Shown in pieces: positions 35,046 to 43,855 of a stretch of 64,000 bases of DNA (position 1 is the first letter of the stretch; each line of letters begins with the position of its first letter). Source of the stretch: JBFWUW01 sp050247075. Its GTDB lineage: Bacteria > Planctomycetota > Planctomycetia > Pirellulales > JBFWUW01. Location: the NCBI GenBank assembly GCA_050247075.1, contig JBFWUW010000037.1, forward strand, positions 1 to 64,000, in the 5' to 3' direction. Under the pieces are notes generated by a model. It saw only the letters and a program-made list of their open reading frames with translations. It ran no database searches and was not told where the DNA came from. The translations under genes and the position numbers were made by a program.

Positions 35046-36203
35046 ATGCAAATCGTCGCCCGCGGCACCATCTACGATGCGACCGATGCTCCGCCTCACG
35101 AGCGGATCGCCTATTTTACGGCGCTCAGCCCTCTGCGGTCGGGTGCCATGCTCTGTTCGTTTCAATTGGGGCCGGGCAAGCATTCGCCCCACTCCACGAT
35201 TGGCCTCTGCCGCTCCGACGACCGGGGAGATTCCTGGCAGCGCCAGCCGTATGAATTCCGACGGGTGATTGACGGCGCACCTGGTTCGCTGGCCGGGGCG
35301 GAACTTGTGGAAGTCGAGCCAGGACGGTTGTTGCTGTTCGCCACCTGGTACGACCGCAGCGACCCCGACCGCCCATTGTTCGACCCGGTGACGGAAGGCA
35401 TTCTGCGCGGCAAACAGCTCTACGCGGTTTCCTCTGACGAAGGCCGCACCTGGAGCGATTGGCAAGAAATCGCCACGCCCGGCCTGACCGGCCGCGCCAC
35501 GACCGGCCCGTTGGTGCAATGGCCCGACGGCACCATCGCGTATTGTTTTGAGAGTTTTAAGGATTATGACGACCCGCGGCCCAGCCGCCACGCGGCTTGG
35601 ATGTTGGTCTCCCGCGATGGCGGACGAACTTTCTCTCAGCCACTGAGGGTGGCCAAACACCCGGACGACAAAATCTATTACTGGGACCAGCGGCTGACGC
35701 CGGGCCGACGGCCGGCGGAATTCGTGGCGCTTTTTTGGACCCACGATCTGCCGAACCAGCGGGACTTGCGCGTGCATATCGCCCGAGGAAAGGTAACGCC
35801 CGCGGCTGTGGCAGGCGTGGAAACTATGTCGATCGAGGTCGAAACACCCAGAGAAACGACGATTCCCGGCCAGATCGCCGCGCCACTGCTGCATGGCAAT
35901 CGCCTGCTGGCATTTGTCGTCGACCGGGCCCGTCCGGGTACGATGAGGCTTTGGTCGTCGTCCGACGACGGCGCAACCTGGCCGGAAGGGGGCTGTCTGA
36001 CTATTCACACCCACGAGGAACGCGCCGCGCTATCCCAAGGGCAAGAAAACATCGACTTCAAGCAGTACTGGGAAGACATGGGTAAATGGAGCTTTGGCCA
36101 CCCGGCGCTGCGGCGCTGGGACGACCAGCATGTATTGGCCGCGTGGTACGCCGGTACGCCGCAAACCATGAGCATTCACTGGGCCAGGGTGCGGGTGGAA
36201 TGA
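35046..36203 (+). CDS. sialidase-like BNR/Asp-box protein
   Basis: This 385-residue protein has no signal peptide and carries four Asp-box-like turns (RSDDRGDSWQR, SSDEGRTWSDW, SRDGGRTFSQP, SSDDGATWPEG), typical of six-bladed sialidase propellers. Bacterial sialidases cleave terminal sialic acids, but planctomycete relatives often act on other sugars or only bind them, so the substrate is unassigned. There are 22 bases between the preceding DUF1501 stop and this ATG, so it may be co-transcribed with it. Confidence 0.82.
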   Translation: MQIVARGTIYDATDAPPHERIAYFTALSPLRSGAMLCSFQLGPGKHSPHSTIGLCRSDDRGDSWQRQPYEFRRVIDGAPGSLAGAELVEVEPGRLLLFATWYDRSDPDRPLFDPVTEGILRGKQLYAVSSDEGRTWSDWQEIATPGLTGRATTGPLVQWPDGTIAYCFESFKDYDDPRPSRHAAWMLVSRDGGRTFSQPLRVAKHPDDKIYYWDQRLTPGRRPAEFVALFWTHDLPNQRDLRVHIARGKVTPAAVAGVETMSIEVETPRETTIPGQIAAPLLHGNRLLAFVVDRARPGTMRLWSSSDDGATWPEGGCLTIHTHEERAALSQGQENIDFKQYWEDMGKWSFGHPALRRWDDQHVLAAWYAGTPQTMSIHWARVRVE

Positions 36204-36292
36204 CGCGCGTGCCGAGCAACACTCGCCGTGTTCAGCAAATCGACCGAGGGAAATACGGCCTTGTGTGCTATCATTGAATTGGAGGTCGATCC

Positions 36293-36880
36293 ATGTCTGT
36301 CGTCGAGAAGTCCTTTATCACGCCACAAGAGTACCTGGCGCGCGAACGCGCGGCGGCGTTTCGCAGCGAGTATTATCGCGGCGAAATGTTTGCCATGTCG
36401 GGTGCCAGTTGGGAGCACGCGCTCATCAAGGACAACCTGGCCCGCATCTTGGGCAATGAACTGGCTGGCGGGCCATGCCGGGCTGTTACCAGTGATCTGC
36501 GTGTGAAAGTTGACGAGAGCGGCCTCTATACGTATCCCGATTTGTTGGTTGTGTGCGGAGAACCGCGGTTCGAAGACAACGTGTTTGATACGCTGCTCAA
36601 CCCTCGTATCTTGATCGAAGTCCTTTCCGATTCGACCGAGAAATATGATCGTGGTGAGAAGTTTGCCCAATACCGGCGGATTGAATCGCTACAAGAGTAC
36701 GTGATGCTCTCGCAGACTCAGCCGCTGGCCGAGCGATTCGTACGGCAGCCGGATGGCTCCTGGCTGATGACCGCCGTTCCGGGGCTGGACCAGGCGTTCA
36801 CGTTCGGTACCATTGCCGTCACCGCTTTCTTGGCGGAAATTTATGCCGGCGTCCGATTTGCCGAAAGGCCGGCACGGTAG
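36293..36880 (+). CDS. Uma2-family (DUF820) putative restriction-like nuclease
   Basis: This 195-residue protein has the PD-(D/E)xK-like Uma2 pattern: FRSEYYRGEMFAMSG, TYPDLLVVCGE with the acidic residue, and LIEVLSDSTEKYDRGEKFAQYRRI with E and K. The family is widespread and multi-copy in planctomycetes and cyanobacteria; its role is not known, and the nuclease fold is by similarity. The ATG follows GGAGG at a normal distance. No partner is apparent. Confidence 0.87.
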   Translation: MSVVEKSFITPQEYLARERAAAFRSEYYRGEMFAMSGASWEHALIKDNLARILGNELAGGPCRAVTSDLRVKVDESGLYTYPDLLVVCGEPRFEDNVFDTLLNPRILIEVLSDSTEKYDRGEKFAQYRRIESLQEYVMLSQTQPLAERFVRQPDGSWLMTAVPGLDQAFTFGTIAVTAFLAEIYAGVRFAERPAR

Positions 36881-37047
36881 CCGCTTCGTCGCCGGTTTCC
36901 CTCCGGCGGACGATATTCTCTTCGGCCCGCAATTTCTTTTTTTGGCACCTTTGCGGACGGGCCTGTTTGCGTGACAATGGCCCGGTTCTTGAACCGCATT
37001 CTCCCGCCAGTCCCGACTTTGTTTGCTTCAACGAAGGAAACCCGTCC

Positions 37048-37962
37048 ATGCCCCGCTTTCCGCTTGGCATTATGTCAACCTGCGTCGTCCCCTGGGACGA
37101 GCAAGGTGAGATGATGGAGGACCTCTTCCGCCATCAGGTCCGCGAGAGCGTTCGCGGCACCAAGAACTTGTACGTCTTCGGCACGGCCTGCGAGGGCTAC
37201 GCCGTCACCGACCGGCAGTTCGACCGCGTGACAACGGTGTTTAGTGACGAAATGCGCAAGTGCGGCGCCGAGCCGATGATTGGCGTGATCGGCCTATCAC
37301 TGCTAACAATCATCGAACGCATCGCCCGCTGCCGCGAGGCGGGCGTGAAGTTGTTTCAGATCTCGCTGCCGTCGTGGGGCGCGCTGGCCGAGAGCGAGGT
37401 CTTCACGTTCTTTCGCGAGGTCTGCGGCCGTTTCCGCGACTGCCGCTTTTTGCACTACAACCTGATGCGGACCAAACGGCTGGTGACGGGGGCGGAATAT
37501 GCCCGGTTGGCGGCCGAACATCCCAACCTGGTGGCAACCAAGAACAGCACCGACAGCATCACACGCGTGCATGACCTGATGAAGCAGGCTCCCGATCTAA
37601 CGCACTTTTTAGACGAAAGCGGCTACACCTACGCCAGCCAGATCGGCGAGTGCGGGCTGCTGGCCAGCGTGCCGGTCATCAACTGGAAGTTCTGCCAGGA
37701 GTTTTTCGACGCTGGCCAACAGCGCGATACCAAACGCATGCTGGAACTGTACCAGGAAGTCTGCGACATTACCGGCGGGCTGATGCAATCGGTCAACCAC
37801 GCCTCCTTCATCGACGGCGCGTACGACAAGATGCTGTGGAAGTTCACCGACCGCCGCTTCCCGCTCCGTCTGCTTCCGCCCTACGAATACGCCAGCGAAG
37901 AGTCGTTCGGAAAGTTCGTATCGTTCGTCGAGAAGAACTACCCGCACTGGGCGGGAAAGTAG
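37048..37962 (+). CDS. DHDPS/NAL-family aldolase (gene 1 of the catabolic operon)
   Basis: This 304-residue (beta/alpha)8 barrel has the class I aldolase Lys at 165 (VATKNSTDS) and the Tyr at 137 (LHYNLMRT) that assists it. The family includes dihydrodipicolinate synthase, N-acetylneuraminate lyase and KDG or keto-deoxy sugar-acid aldolases. The N-terminal block MSTCVVPWDEQGEMMEDL is not a DHDPS-like GxxTAxVTPF motif, which argues against lysine biosynthesis. The ATG follows AAGGAA. It leads a five-gene run, with gaps of 36, 10, 17 and 21 bases. Confidence 0.88.
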   Translation: MPRFPLGIMSTCVVPWDEQGEMMEDLFRHQVRESVRGTKNLYVFGTACEGYAVTDRQFDRVTTVFSDEMRKCGAEPMIGVIGLSLLTIIERIARCREAGVKLFQISLPSWGALAESEVFTFFREVCGRFRDCRFLHYNLMRTKRLVTGAEYARLAAEHPNLVATKNSTDSITRVHDLMKQAPDLTHFLDESGYTYASQIGECGLLASVPVINWKFCQEFFDAGQQRDTKRMLELYQEVCDITGGLMQSVNHASFIDGAYDKMLWKFTDRRFPLRLLPPYEYASEESFGKFVSFVEKNYPHWAGK

Positions 37963-37998
37963 TTTTCGGTTTTCATCCCTCATACCTCATACCTCCCA

Positions 37999-39033
37999 AT
38001 GTCCACTCTCCGCATCGGCCTCATCGGTTCCGGCTATATGGGCCGCAGCTACGCTGAGTGCATCAAGAAATATACGACGGGCGGCCAACTCGCGGCCATT
38101 ACAGGCGGCAGCCGCGGGCCCAAGTTGGCGGCCGACTATGAGGTGCCGCTGGTCGAAAGCGTGCCGGCGCTGCTGGCTCGCGACGATGTAGACGCCGTGC
38201 TGGTGGCGACACCGCACAGTGTCCACTTGGAGCAAGTCACCTTGGCTGCCGCCGCCGGCAAGCATGTGCTGGTCGAAAAGCCGATGGCACTTAACCGGAG
38301 AGAGTGCGACCAGATGATCGCCGCTTGCCAAAAGAGCGGGGCGACATTGTCGGTCATTCAGACTTGCCGTTTCCGCGGCACCGTGGCCCGCGCCAAGAAA
38401 ATGGTCGATGAAGGCCGTATCGGCAAGGTCCGCATGATCCAACTGCGGACCCTGTTTGAATGGGTGCCGATCAAGGGGCAAAGCTGGTCCGAGCAAGAAT
38501 GGGAAGGAGGCCTAATCCTCGACCAAGGGGCGCACAATTTTGACTTCATGCGGTGGTTTGCCGGCAGCGAGGCGGCCTGGGCCTTTGGCCGCGTCAAGAA
38601 CTACAGCGGTTCGACTTATCCGGCACCGACCGGCATGGCCCAAGTGGAGTTTGCCAACGGTGTCTCCGCCCAAACCTGGATGTCGTTTGAATTGCCCAAG
38701 CCGGGGATCGAGCGGACCCAATTTCGCGGGCTGATCGTCGGCGAGACGGGCATGTTGGATGTCGATGGCTATGGCCAGCTGCACGCCGCGCTGGACGGCA
38801 AGCCCTGGGAGATGGTGTGGGAGCAGCCAGCCATTGACTACGTTAACAAACCGCTGGCCCCAGAACGGCTGGAAGCGTTCTATACGCAAGTTCAAGATTT
38901 TATCGACGCCGTACGAAACAAGCGTAGGCCCGCCGTGACGGGTGAGGACGGCCGGGCCGCCATCGAACTGATCGACGCCGTGCGGCAGTCTAACGTGTCG
39001 GGCCAGGCTGTTTCCTTGCCGTTGGGAAAGTGA
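37999..39033 (+). CDS. Gfo/Idh/MocA family oxidoreductase (operon gene 2)
   Basis: This 344-residue protein has a Rossmann start IGLIGSGYMGRSYAE, the VATPHSVHLEQ and LVEKPMALNRREC motifs with the catalytic-region Lys, and the C-terminal substrate domain with LDQGAHNFDFMRWF, which places the conserved Asp/His near the substrate. It would oxidise a sugar or sugar acid with NAD(P). Its position ahead of a dehydratase suggests that it forms the aldonate or keto acid used next. Confidence 0.9.
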   Translation: MSTLRIGLIGSGYMGRSYAECIKKYTTGGQLAAITGGSRGPKLAADYEVPLVESVPALLARDDVDAVLVATPHSVHLEQVTLAAAAGKHVLVEKPMALNRRECDQMIAACQKSGATLSVIQTCRFRGTVARAKKMVDEGRIGKVRMIQLRTLFEWVPIKGQSWSEQEWEGGLILDQGAHNFDFMRWFAGSEAAWAFGRVKNYSGSTYPAPTGMAQVEFANGVSAQTWMSFELPKPGIERTQFRGLIVGETGMLDVDGYGQLHAALDGKPWEMVWEQPAIDYVNKPLAPERLEAFYTQVQDFIDAVRNKRRPAVTGEDGRAAIELIDAVRQSNVSGQAVSLPLGK

Positions 39034-39043
39034 GCATCGTTCC

Positions 39044-40165
39044 ATGAAAATCACTTCCGTCAGCACGCACGCCCTGCGCTACCCGCTGCCCAAGACCTAT
39101 GGCGGATCGCACTACGACTACAGCCAGCGCGACTTTTTGCTGGTCAAGGTGACGGCCGACAACGGACTGGTTGGCTGGGGCGAGACGGCCCTGTTCGGCG
39201 GCGTCCGCAGTTTGATCGATGGCACGCTGGGACCGGCCGTGATCGGCCAAGATCCGCGGCGACATCGCCACCTGTGGCAAAAAATGTGGGGCTGGAATTT
39301 TGGCAACGGCATGGCTGTTGGCGGGTTGGACATTGCCCTGGAGGACTTGCGCGGCAAGGCCACCGGCATGTCGCTTTCCGACCTGCATGGGGGGCGCGTC
39401 CGCGACCGCGTGCCGGTCTATGCTTCTTCGCTGAACTACACCCAAGGCATCGACCCGCTGCAATCGTATCCGGCCGACGCCAAGGAACTTGTCGCCCGCG
39501 GTTTCAAGGCCATGAAGCTGCGGATTGGCCGGCAGCCGTTTCGGCAAGACATGAATATGGTAGCGGCGGTGCGACAGGCGGTCGGTCCCAATGTGATGCT
39601 GCTGGCCGATGGCAACGCCGGGTACACGCTGGCTTCGGCCGTGCAAGTCGGCAAAGAGCTTGAGCGGCAGGGCCTGTACTGGTTTGAGGAGCCGTTGCCC
39701 GAGGCCAACTACGCCGGTTACGAAGCGCTCCGCGAAAAGCTCGATATCGCCCTGGCTGGCGGCGAGGTACTCAACGGCCGAGGCGACGCCCGCGAGATCA
39801 TCGCCCGCCGGGCCATCGACATTATCCAGCCCGATGTCACCCTTTGCGGCGGCTTCGCCGAGTGCCTGTTCATCGCCGAAATGGCCGCGCTGTGGGGCAT
39901 CACCTGCAACCCGCATTGCTACGGCGGGCCGATTGCCGCGGTTGCCACGCTGCATTTGCTTTCCCTGCTGCCAGAACCCAACCTAAGCTACACGCCGGAA
40001 GTCCCCATGTTGGAGTTGGATGTTTCTCCCAGTCCGCTGATGGAGCGGCTGGTGCGGCAACCACTCAGTCTGGCCGACGGCCAAATGCCGGTGCCCACCG
40101 GGCCGGGACTGGGCATTGAGATTGATGAGGATGTGTTGCGTGAGTTTGAGGTAGTGAATAACTGA
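39044..40165 (+). CDS. enolase-superfamily sugar-acid dehydratase (MR/MLE subgroup, operon gene 3)
   Basis: This 373-residue protein has an N-terminal capping domain and a (beta/alpha)7-beta barrel. Visible residues are the Lys in KLR (158), metal ligands Asp189 (LLADGNAGY), Glu215 (WFEEP) and Glu241 (GGEVLNG), and the Asp264-His291 dyad (QPDVTLCGG and CNPHCYGG). These match the mandelate racemase subgroup, whose members dehydrate or racemise acid sugars by abstracting the proton alpha to a carboxylate. The substrate is not readable, but its place between an oxidoreductase and two aldolases fits a sugar-acid dehydratase producing a 2-keto-3-deoxy acid. Confidence 0.9.
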   Translation: MKITSVSTHALRYPLPKTYGGSHYDYSQRDFLLVKVTADNGLVGWGETALFGGVRSLIDGTLGPAVIGQDPRRHRHLWQKMWGWNFGNGMAVGGLDIALEDLRGKATGMSLSDLHGGRVRDRVPVYASSLNYTQGIDPLQSYPADAKELVARGFKAMKLRIGRQPFRQDMNMVAAVRQAVGPNVMLLADGNAGYTLASAVQVGKELERQGLYWFEEPLPEANYAGYEALREKLDIALAGGEVLNGRGDAREIIARRAIDIIQPDVTLCGGFAECLFIAEMAALWGITCNPHCYGGPIAAVATLHLLSLLPEPNLSYTPEVPMLELDVSPSPLMERLVRQPLSLADGQMPVPTGPGLGIEIDEDVLREFEVVNN

Positions 40166-40182
40166 TTCACGGGATCAACCGC

Positions 40183-41079
40183 ATGAAGACGGAAGGTTGC
40201 TGGCCGGCGTTGCTGACTCCGCTGGATGCTGATGGAGAGCCTTGCCCCGCCGCCATAGAGCGGTTGGTAGAGCTCTTCGTGCGGCAAAACCTGGGCGGGC
40301 TGTACATCATCGGCTCAACTGGCCAGTGGCCGCTGTTGCGCCTCGATCAGCGGCGCACTGTGGCCGAGCGCGTGGTGCAAGCATCGGCCGGCCGTATCCC
40401 GGTGATGGTCCATGTCGGCGCGATTGCCACGGACGACGCCGTGGCCCTGGCCGAACATGCCGCGCAGATCGGGGCCGATGCCGTCTCCTGCGTGGCACCG
40501 GTCTACTATCCCACCACGGCTGACATGACGTTCGAACACTATCGCCGCATCGGCGCGGCATCGCGGCTGCCACTGTACGTCTACCATCTCTCGATTGTCA
40601 ATCAATCCTCGCTCGATCCCCAGGATTACGTCCAGCGACTGCTGGCCCTGCCAAACATCGCCGGCATGAAGATCACCGACGGCGATATGTACCAGTTTGG
40701 GTTGCTCCATTCTTACGCCGGCAACCAGCTCAAACTATTCAGCGGCGCGGACGAGGTGCTGTGCCACGCCGCCCTCAGCGGTGCCTGTGGCGCGATCGGC
40801 ACGTTTTATAACGTGTGGGGACCGGCTTGCCAGGCAGCAAGGCAGCGGTTCGTGACGGGGGACGTGGCGCTGGGCTACCGGTTCATGCTGGCCTTTCAAC
40901 GGGCGATTTCCGAGATTATTCGCTCGAAGTCGATTTGGACATTTTTGCGGGCCGCCATGCAGCGGCGTTACCAAATCGACATTGGCCGCCCCCGCGGACC
41001 GCTAGGCTCTATGGATAAGCCGTGGGCTGATGCCGATGTCGATCGCTTGCTGGCTTCGGTGGACCAGGCGGCGTTGTAA
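40183..41079 (+). CDS. second DHDPS/NAL-family aldolase (operon gene 4)
   Basis: This 298-residue barrel is a different member of the same superfamily as the first gene of the operon. It has GLYIIGSTGQWPLL (the conserved G-T/S-G carboxylate-binding motif), the Tyr134 in YVYHLS and the Schiff-base Lys163 in AGMKITDGD. The motif GSTG is closer to N-acetylneuraminate lyase and KDG aldolase than to lysine-biosynthesis DHDPS (GTTGE). It probably cleaves or dehydrates a 2-keto-3-deoxy acid. Confidence 0.88.
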   Translation: MKTEGCWPALLTPLDADGEPCPAAIERLVELFVRQNLGGLYIIGSTGQWPLLRLDQRRTVAERVVQASAGRIPVMVHVGAIATDDAVALAEHAAQIGADAVSCVAPVYYPTTADMTFEHYRRIGAASRLPLYVYHLSIVNQSSLDPQDYVQRLLALPNIAGMKITDGDMYQFGLLHSYAGNQLKLFSGADEVLCHAALSGACGAIGTFYNVWGPACQAARQRFVTGDVALGYRFMLAFQRAISEIIRSKSIWTFLRAAMQRRYQIDIGRPRGPLGSMDKPWADADVDRLLASVDQAAL

Positions 41080-41100
41080 ACAAGAACTCCAGGAACCCCC

Positions 41101-41889
41101 ATGCACACCAGTAAAATCAAAGCCAAGCTGGCTCAAAACAAACCCGCGTTGATCTCTGCTTTGCATCTGACCGACCCGTCGGTCTACGAGATGGCCAGCT
41201 TGCTGGGGATTGACGGCATCTGGATGGACCTGGAGCATCACGGCTACTCGGTAGAGACGGCCGGGCAGCTCATGCGCGCCGCGCGCGTGGGGGGGGCTGA
41301 TATCATGGCCCGTCCGGCCAAAGGAGAGTTCATGCGGCTGGGACGCCTGTTTGAGGCGGGGGCGACCGGCGTCCTCTACCCGCGCTGCGACAATGCCGCC
41401 GAGGCGGCCGAAGTCGTCAAATGGTCAAAGTTTGCCCCGCTGGGCCGCCGCGGCTTTGACGGCGGCAACCCCGACATGCCGTACTGCACCATGTCGATCC
41501 CCGACTATATCGCCGCCGCCAACCGCGAGACCTTTGTGGCGATACAGATTGAAGACCCCGACGCCTTGGATTGTGTCGAGGCCATCGCGGCGGTGGAAGG
41601 GGTCGATGTGTTGTTCTTTGGCCCGTCCGACTTCTCCATCATCAGCGGCATACCGGGCCAGTTCGACCATCCCACGCTGCAAGCCGCCATGAAGCGTATC
41701 GCCGCGGCCGCCAAGAAGGCCGGCATTCATTGGGGCATGCCCGTCGCCAGCGTCACCCACGCCCAGGAACTGTTGGAGCTTGGTGCCCGCTTCATCTGCC
41801 ACGGCTGCGATATCGTCATGGTCAAAGCCGGTTTGGAAGCCATCCAGCGGCAGTTTGCACCGCTGGGGTTCAGTTTTGAGAAAGGATGA
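41101..41889 (+). CDS. HpcH/HpaI-family class II aldolase (operon gene 5)
   Basis: This 262-residue barrel has the family's catalytic His in LEHHGYS, the Arg in ARPAKGEFMR, LYPRCDNAAEA, and metal ligands Glu (QIEDPDALD) and Asp (FFGPSDFS). Relatives cleave 2-keto-3-deoxy acids to pyruvate plus an aldehyde, using a divalent metal. An enolase-superfamily dehydratase and two class I aldolases precede it, so the operon carries aldolases of two unrelated folds. Confidence 0.9.
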   Translation: MHTSKIKAKLAQNKPALISALHLTDPSVYEMASLLGIDGIWMDLEHHGYSVETAGQLMRAARVGGADIMARPAKGEFMRLGRLFEAGATGVLYPRCDNAAEAAEVVKWSKFAPLGRRGFDGGNPDMPYCTMSIPDYIAAANRETFVAIQIEDPDALDCVEAIAAVEGVDVLFFGPSDFSIISGIPGQFDHPTLQAAMKRIAAAAKKAGIHWGMPVASVTHAQELLELGARFICHGCDIVMVKAGLEAIQRQFAPLGFSFEKG

Positions 41890-41925
41890 AGGCGAAAGGC
41901 GAAAGGATGAAGTCTGATAGCCGAC

Positions 41926-41961
41926 GGCTGACTGCTTCTCCGCTGACAGCCTTTTCCTTTT
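41926..41961 (+). terminator. possible intrinsic terminator of the catabolic operon
   Basis: GGCTG at 41926-41930 and CAGCC at 41947-41951 can pair across a 16-base loop, followed by TTTTCCTTTT. It lies 37 bases past the last gene of the operon. The stem is short, so the call is weak. Confidence 0.35.
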
Positions 41962-42008
41962 CAGTTGGCCAAGTCAGGCCGACGGGAATGCCCTGTCGTG
42001 AAGCGCGG

Positions 42009-43172
42009 CTACTTGGCTAACTCGACGATGCGCAAATTGCGAAACGACAAATTGGTGGTTGGATCGTGTCCTTGTATCGACAGTGTGCCAGCTTCCACCC
42101 GCAGCCCCTTGCGAGGGTTCGCGTCGGGTTTGCGGGTGTCGGTCCAGTCACTCACCGGAAAGCCGTTCACCCATCCGGCCATGTGCGGACCGTCGGCGAC
42201 CAGCGTCATGGCGAACCACTCGTGGTCGTTTGAGACGACCCGCCGCGCATCTTGTCGTCGATAGAACCCGCCGGTTCCGCAATCGAGCGGTTTGTTGCGG
42301 TCGCCGTCCTTGTAGCCATTTTGAATTTGAAACTCGTAACCCAGCTTGAAGTCGCCAGGAATCGAGCGAAAGAAAATTCCTGAGTTGAGATGTTCGCCAT
42401 GTGAGATGGCTTCAAGTTGCAAGACAAAATCGCCGTAACTCTCCTCGCTCTCCAGCTGGCCATCGCCGTTTTCCACATGCAGATATCCCTCGGATGTGAC
42501 CGAGTAGACACTGGCCTTGCCGGCCAGCTCCTTCCAGCCCGACAAGTCCTTGCCGTTAAAGATGCTCCGCAGCCCCAAAGGCTTGAGCTTAATGTTACGG
42601 AACTCGACCGGCCCGGCATTGTATTGCAGGCCAATATGCCCGCGGGCCAACGGGTGGGGATCGGTGTAGTCCAAGACGGTCTCGCCATCTAGCTTGACGG
42701 TGATTTGCGCCCCCTGGGCAGCAACTTCGTAGGAGTGCCATTGCGTCAGATCGTGCTGGCCGCCCGACCTTTGCCGTCCGACAAAACTGCCGGTGGGAAA
42801 AGGGCTAATGGCCGGCGCGGCAATGTTTAGCTCGTAGCAGTCCTTTGCCGGGTCGGTGGGTATCGGCGGAGTCCGCAAGAAGATACCACTGTTGGTTTCG
42901 GCCGATGCGCGAAAGTCGGCCTTAAAGACGTAATCGGCGAACTGGCTAGTGGTGTTGAGCAGCCCCTTGGTTCCTTCGCTGACGGTGATCGCGCCGTCGG
43001 CCACGTTCCAATTGGCATCGGTGGCGGCCTTCCAACCAAACGTGCTCTCGCCGTCGAATAGCAAAATCCAACCCTTGGCCATCTCGTCCGGCGTTAGCGT
43101 ATTTGGTTCCGCGGAAAACCCGCTAGCCGCCACTGAACCCAACACGGCACATATTAAAAACCGCTGCAACAT
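42009..43172 (-). CDS. secreted protein with two DUF1080 domains
   Basis: This 387-residue protein has a signal peptide (LICAVLGSVAASGFSAEP) and two concanavalin-like DUF1080 domains: about 22-205 (DEMAKGWILLFDGES, IFLRTPPIPTDPAKDCYELNI, GHIGLQYNAGPVEFRNIKL) and 206-387 (IFNGKDLSGWKEL, HLNSGIFFRSIPG, GYEFQIQNGYK). The family binds or may hydrolyse carbohydrates or 3-keto-glucosides; planctomycetes have many. The start at 43172 opens the leader, with GGTGG upstream. Convergent with the catabolic operon. Confidence 0.9.
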   Translation of the reverse strand: MLQRFLICAVLGSVAASGFSAEPNTLTPDEMAKGWILLFDGESTFGWKAATDANWNVADGAITVSEGTKGLLNTTSQFADYVFKADFRASAETNSGIFLRTPPIPTDPAKDCYELNIAAPAISPFPTGSFVGRQRSGGQHDLTQWHSYEVAAQGAQITVKLDGETVLDYTDPHPLARGHIGLQYNAGPVEFRNIKLKPLGLRSIFNGKDLSGWKELAGKASVYSVTSEGYLHVENGDGQLESEESYGDFVLQLEAISHGEHLNSGIFFRSIPGDFKLGYEFQIQNGYKDGDRNKPLDCGTGGFYRRQDARRVVSNDHEWFAMTLVADGPHMAGWVNGFPVSDWTDTRKPDANPRKGLRVEAGTLSIQGHDPTTNLSFRNLRIVELAK

Positions 43173-43202
43173 GCGAACCACCTGTGGTTGGTTGAACCTG
43201 AA

Positions 43203-43225
43203 TCGGCGTTGGAAACGCCTCCTAC
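43203..43225. repeat. palindromic repeat GGAGGCGTTTCCAACGCCGA, inverted copy
   Basis: Same family as at 29526-29576, on the opposite strand. It falls between the DUF1080 start and the next gene, showing the unit is interspersed across the genome. Confidence 0.7.
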
Positions 43226-43231
43226 AACTCT

Positions 43232-43765
43232 TCATTCGACGCTCGTCACTCGACACTCGGCAGTTCCCCCCGGTTGCCATGTCGATCGGATCTCCAAGTA
43301 TACTTCCCCAATGAGGCCTCCGGGGAGTTGTTCGCGGCCATATCGGCTAGGGGCCGCCGCTCCAGGTTCCACCCGCGGTAGTTCGACCATAAAAACCAAT
43401 TCGTTGCGATCGGCTAGCAGCGGCGTGAGGTGGAACTCGGCTGGCGGGGGAAGAAAACCGGCCGTCCCCAGTGATTGGCCGTTGAGCGACACCAGGGCGG
43501 CGGGATCGACGCCGTTGATTTTCAGCCAGACTTGTTCGTGGTCTTCCAACCCGGTCGGCAAGTTGAAATGCCGGCGGAATCGCACGCGGCCGCGAAAATC
43601 GGTCCCTATCGCCGCGCCCCAATCGGCGGGCGGGCGGTACTCGGCGGCAGGTGGCAACTCGCCCGGTTCGGCCTCCACCCGACCGTCCGCGCGGCGCACC
43701 AATCTGGCCAGCGGCTCGCAGGCCCAAGGCCCACGCAAGCGAATACGGTGTGGATAGATCGGCAT
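43232..43765 (-). CDS. beta-sandwich sugar-binding protein (GH2-N-like)
   Basis: This 177-residue protein resembles the jelly-roll domain found at the N-terminus of GH2 beta-galactosidases and as an accessory domain: RLRGPWACEPL, RVRFRRHFNLP, LKINGVDPAALVSLNGQSLG, ADRNELVFMVELP, and GLIGEVYLEIRS. No catalytic domain and no signal peptide are present. The start chosen, 43765, begins the domain; an upstream ATG adds 26 poorly conserved residues. It may be a free binding module or a remnant of a larger hydrolase. Confidence 0.72.
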   Translation of the reverse strand: MPIYPHRIRLRGPWACEPLARLVRRADGRVEAEPGELPPAAEYRPPADWGAAIGTDFRGRVRFRRHFNLPTGLEDHEQVWLKINGVDPAALVSLNGQSLGTAGFLPPPAEFHLTPLLADRNELVFMVELPRVEPGAAAPSRYGREQLPGGLIGEVYLEIRSTWQPGGTAECRVTSVE

Positions 43766-43855
43766 GGCGGGAGACTCGGCATGTGCCTCCTGGAAGTGAT
43801 AAATCAGGAAGCTAGGACGAGTGTAAGCCTTGCGAGCGCCCAACGCAATTTGCCG

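Noticed and set aside
37048..37962. DHDPS-like gene 1 as lysine-biosynthesis DapA.
   Set aside because: The N-terminal block lacks the usual DHDPS motif and the operon is catabolic in content.
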